From the NCBI GenBank assembly GCA_029882335.1, contig JAOUKW010000181.1, positions 1 to 8,132 of the forward strand: a stretch of DNA of 8,132 nt. The letters are read 5' to 3'. The notes beneath the pieces are model-generated. The model was not told the DNA's origin. It saw nothing but the letters and a program-made list of their open reading frames with translations, and made no database searches. Positions 7,601 to 8,132 of the stretch are shown here, piece after piece. Both the position numbers and the translations under genes were made by a program. Position 1 is the stretch's first letter; every line of letters begins with the position of its first letter. The DNA comes from Candidatus Heimdallarchaeota archaeon. GTDB lineage: Archaea; Asgardarchaeota; Heimdallarchaeia; Heimdallarchaeales; Kariarchaeaceae.

Positions 7601-7835
7601 CATGATAAGATATATTCAGGATGAAAGAAAACAAGCTGACTTGGACTATCTTGATAAAATCAAATTAGAAATGAGTTTTACGGATAAATTTGTAAAAGAT
7701 TCTTTTGAGAAATATCAAGAATATATCAAAGAAGAAACTCAAAGTTTGGAAGTTGAAATAAATACTAATTCTTCTCTAACCATACATGAGATTGATGGTT
7801 TTGAAATAGGTTTAAAGGTCAAAAAATTAAGATAA
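4647..7835 (+). CDS. ileS: Isoleucine--tRNA ligase (isoleucyl-tRNA synthetase)
   Basis: This cytoplasmic class I synthetase joins isoleucine to tRNA-Ile using ATP. The 1062-residue length and sequence style are those of the archaeal/eukaryotic type. GPPTANNVPHAGH contains the HIGH-class signature as H62-A-G-H65; WDCHGLPVE follows, and the second ATP-site signature is K609-M-S-K-S613 in DGSKMSKSKGN. The CP1 editing domain is present: the threonine-rich peptide TTTPWT (232-237) and HSAPAFGADD (336-345) with the conserved Asp pair, so hydrolysis of Val-tRNA-Ile is expected to be retained. Zinc-type cysteines are seen at C190/C193, C408/C411 and C480/C483 with C520/C522. WYDSGAAPFAQ and EAIDQTRGWFYSLL complete the catalytic core. 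The anticodon-binding helices start near residue 690, followed by a C-terminal domain. No frameshift or missing key residue is seen. It has its own Shine-Dalgarno and probably its own promoter, and the next gene lies 87 bases downstream. Confidence 0.98.
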   Translation: MSKSVESRFKAVNPQNDFPKMEETILEFWESNDIYNKTQNLRSKGKPYTWLEGPPTANNVPHAGHALTRTLKDIMLRYQTMKGRYVIPRIGGWDCHGLPVELEIEKTMGFNSKNDIEEYGIEKFNNLCRESVLKYTNEWVEMSKRIGFWLDLENSYVTMTDEYIESVWWSLKTLYEKDLVFKGTRVAPYCARCGTTLSSHELAQGYKEVEDPALFVKFKSIDFDDVSYIAWTTTPWTLLANVMLTVHPNLEYAIVEYEGEKLLMAKELITKVLTKLQKGKKKTTPKYKVLKTMRGKELEGKKYEPIFPFFKDIGGNAFQVTLAEYVTVEDGSGIVHSAPAFGADDAETGNRYGAPVLKPVGLDGKFTSDVPPLQGMWVKDADKKIIKMLKEENKLFIKEVYKHNYPHCWRCDTVLLYYGTESWFISMSKLRTNLVNCNDQIFWQPNYLKEGRFGNFISNAVDWNLSRSRYWGTPLPVWICTDCKKVEFIGSKQELVDKVNELPENFELHRPWVDEVNWQCNCGGKFIREEYVIDTWYDSGAAPFAQLHYPFENKDMFEKYYPYSWITEAIDQTRGWFYSLLAVGTALFDRPAFMSVLCMNHVLAEDGSKMSKSKGNTIEPKVLFNFASADATRWYLSATPAWNPNRFGKNLVRDAQRRVLNTLWNVYSFFTTYITMDNYDPSERTAVSERPEIDQWIISRLQNVIMEVDKGLEEITFHLSTKVLDYFIVEELSNWYVRRSRRRFYGGELTDEKRTGYDTLFEVLTTVAKLMAPFTPYLSEEIYQNLELAVTPDAFESVHMNLLPRVNKKLIRSELERKMELVLSITQAARSARSSADMKARQPLSELLISLNSDVQLEAEFLDVIKEEINVKSLQILDSDDEYVEYQVQPMLKVLAPVVKGAITEIKSHLENLTRAEAKGIVHSITRTGKASLNIGDDTWEFNSEELLVNTKAAEGFAMGDSRDVSVFLNINLTDELRQEGLVRGMIRYIQDERKQADLDYLDKIKLEMSFTDKFVKDSFEKYQEYIKEETQSLEVEINTNSSLTIHEIDGFEIGLKVKKLR

Positions 7836-7922
7836 TTTCTATTGATAATTCTAATGGTATTTAAGCATGATAAGTATTATACTTTTAGAAAAATTAAAAA
7901 TTATATATTGTAGTGTGAAAAT

Positions 7923-8132
7923 ATGAGTAAATCTCATCTTGAAGACATAGAAGAGTCATTAAAAAAATTTCTTATTATCGGAGAAAATCTAGATGATATC
8001 TATTCATACCATCAAATAAACTATCTTAATATCTTCATTTTTATTATACTTTTGAGTAGTTTCTTTTTTTCTCTAATATTTGTTATTTCAATAGGTTCAA
8101 TATGGTATTTTTTATCGGTTAGCTTTCTTGGA
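7923..8132 (+). CDS. N-terminus of a putative membrane protein, cut by the right window edge
   Basis: An open frame of 70 codons runs from the ATG at 7923 to the last base with no stop. The first 34 residues are polar and mostly acidic or helical (for example HLEDIEESLKKF, 5-16, and GENLDDIYSYH, 20-30) and would form a soluble segment. From about 35 to 58 follows a strongly hydrophobic stretch rich in Phe, Ile, Leu and Ser, a clear transmembrane helix. Another hydrophobic run (IWYFLSVSFLG, 60-70) is cut by the edge, suggesting a helical hairpin or a polytopic protein. I do not recognise the family. GTGA at 7915-7918, four bases before the ATG, is a plausible ribosome binding site. The 87-base gap from ileS has no long T tract, so read-through from ileS is possible. 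Confidence 0.65.
   Translation, partial: MSKSHLEDIEESLKKFLIIGENLDDIYSYHQINYLNIFIFIILLSSFFFSLIFVISIGSIWYFLSVSFLG

Noticed and set aside
7872..7884. Small dyad AAGTA-TTA-TACTT after ileS
   Set aside because: Five-base arms are expected by chance in AT-rich sequence, and no T tract follows that would mark a terminator.
1..8132. tRNA genes, CRISPR arrays, insertion-sequence ends or attachment sites
   Set aside because: No tRNA cloverleaf sequence, regularly spaced direct repeats, transposase or integrase motifs, or paired terminal repeats were seen by reading both strands.

Overview
The window looks like chromosomal DNA from an AT-rich archaeon (roughly one third G+C by eye). The evidence is an archaeal/eukaryotic-style isoleucyl-tRNA synthetase, a GGTGA Shine-Dalgarno five bases before its ATG, and several genes that start with no convincing ribosome binding site but have AT-rich TATA-like sequence about 25-30 bases upstream, as in leaderless archaeal transcripts. 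Small HEAT-like and TPR-like scaffold proteins would fit an Asgard-type genome. That lineage guess is an inference: nothing here proves it, and other AT-rich archaea remain possible.

Layout: (1) 3-1337, plus strand: an amidohydrolase of the YtcJ/amidohydrolase-3 type whose N-terminus lies beyond the left edge. (2) 1338-2237, minus: a probable double-domain GNAT acetyltransferase, tail to tail with gene 1 with no base between the stop codons. (3) 2410-2835, plus: a small HEAT-like repeat protein. (4) 2836-3213, minus: an A-type (HesB/IscA) fold protein with its usual cysteines missing or moved, again abutting its convergent neighbour exactly. (5) 3403-3723 and 3779-4480, plus: an unrecognised 106-residue helical protein followed by a TPR-like protein, perhaps co-transcribed. 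(6) 4647-7835, plus: full-length ileS. (7) 7923 to the right edge, plus: the start of a membrane protein.

The genes do not form one obvious pathway. ileS is housekeeping; the others look like metabolic and adaptor genes in alternating orientation. No intergenic stretch exceeds 300 bases. The gaps at 2238-2409 and 3214-3402 lie between divergent genes and hold promoters; the second carries a cluster of three inverted repeats. The gap at 4481-4646 holds an oligo-T terminator candidate, a TATA-like sequence and the ileS leader. No tRNA, rRNA, CRISPR array, insertion sequence or integrase was seen.

I found no clear new multi-gene system. The observations most worth a second look are the cysteine-rearranged IscA-like protein, the nested dyads upstream of the 106-residue gene, and the two zero-gap convergent gene pairs.
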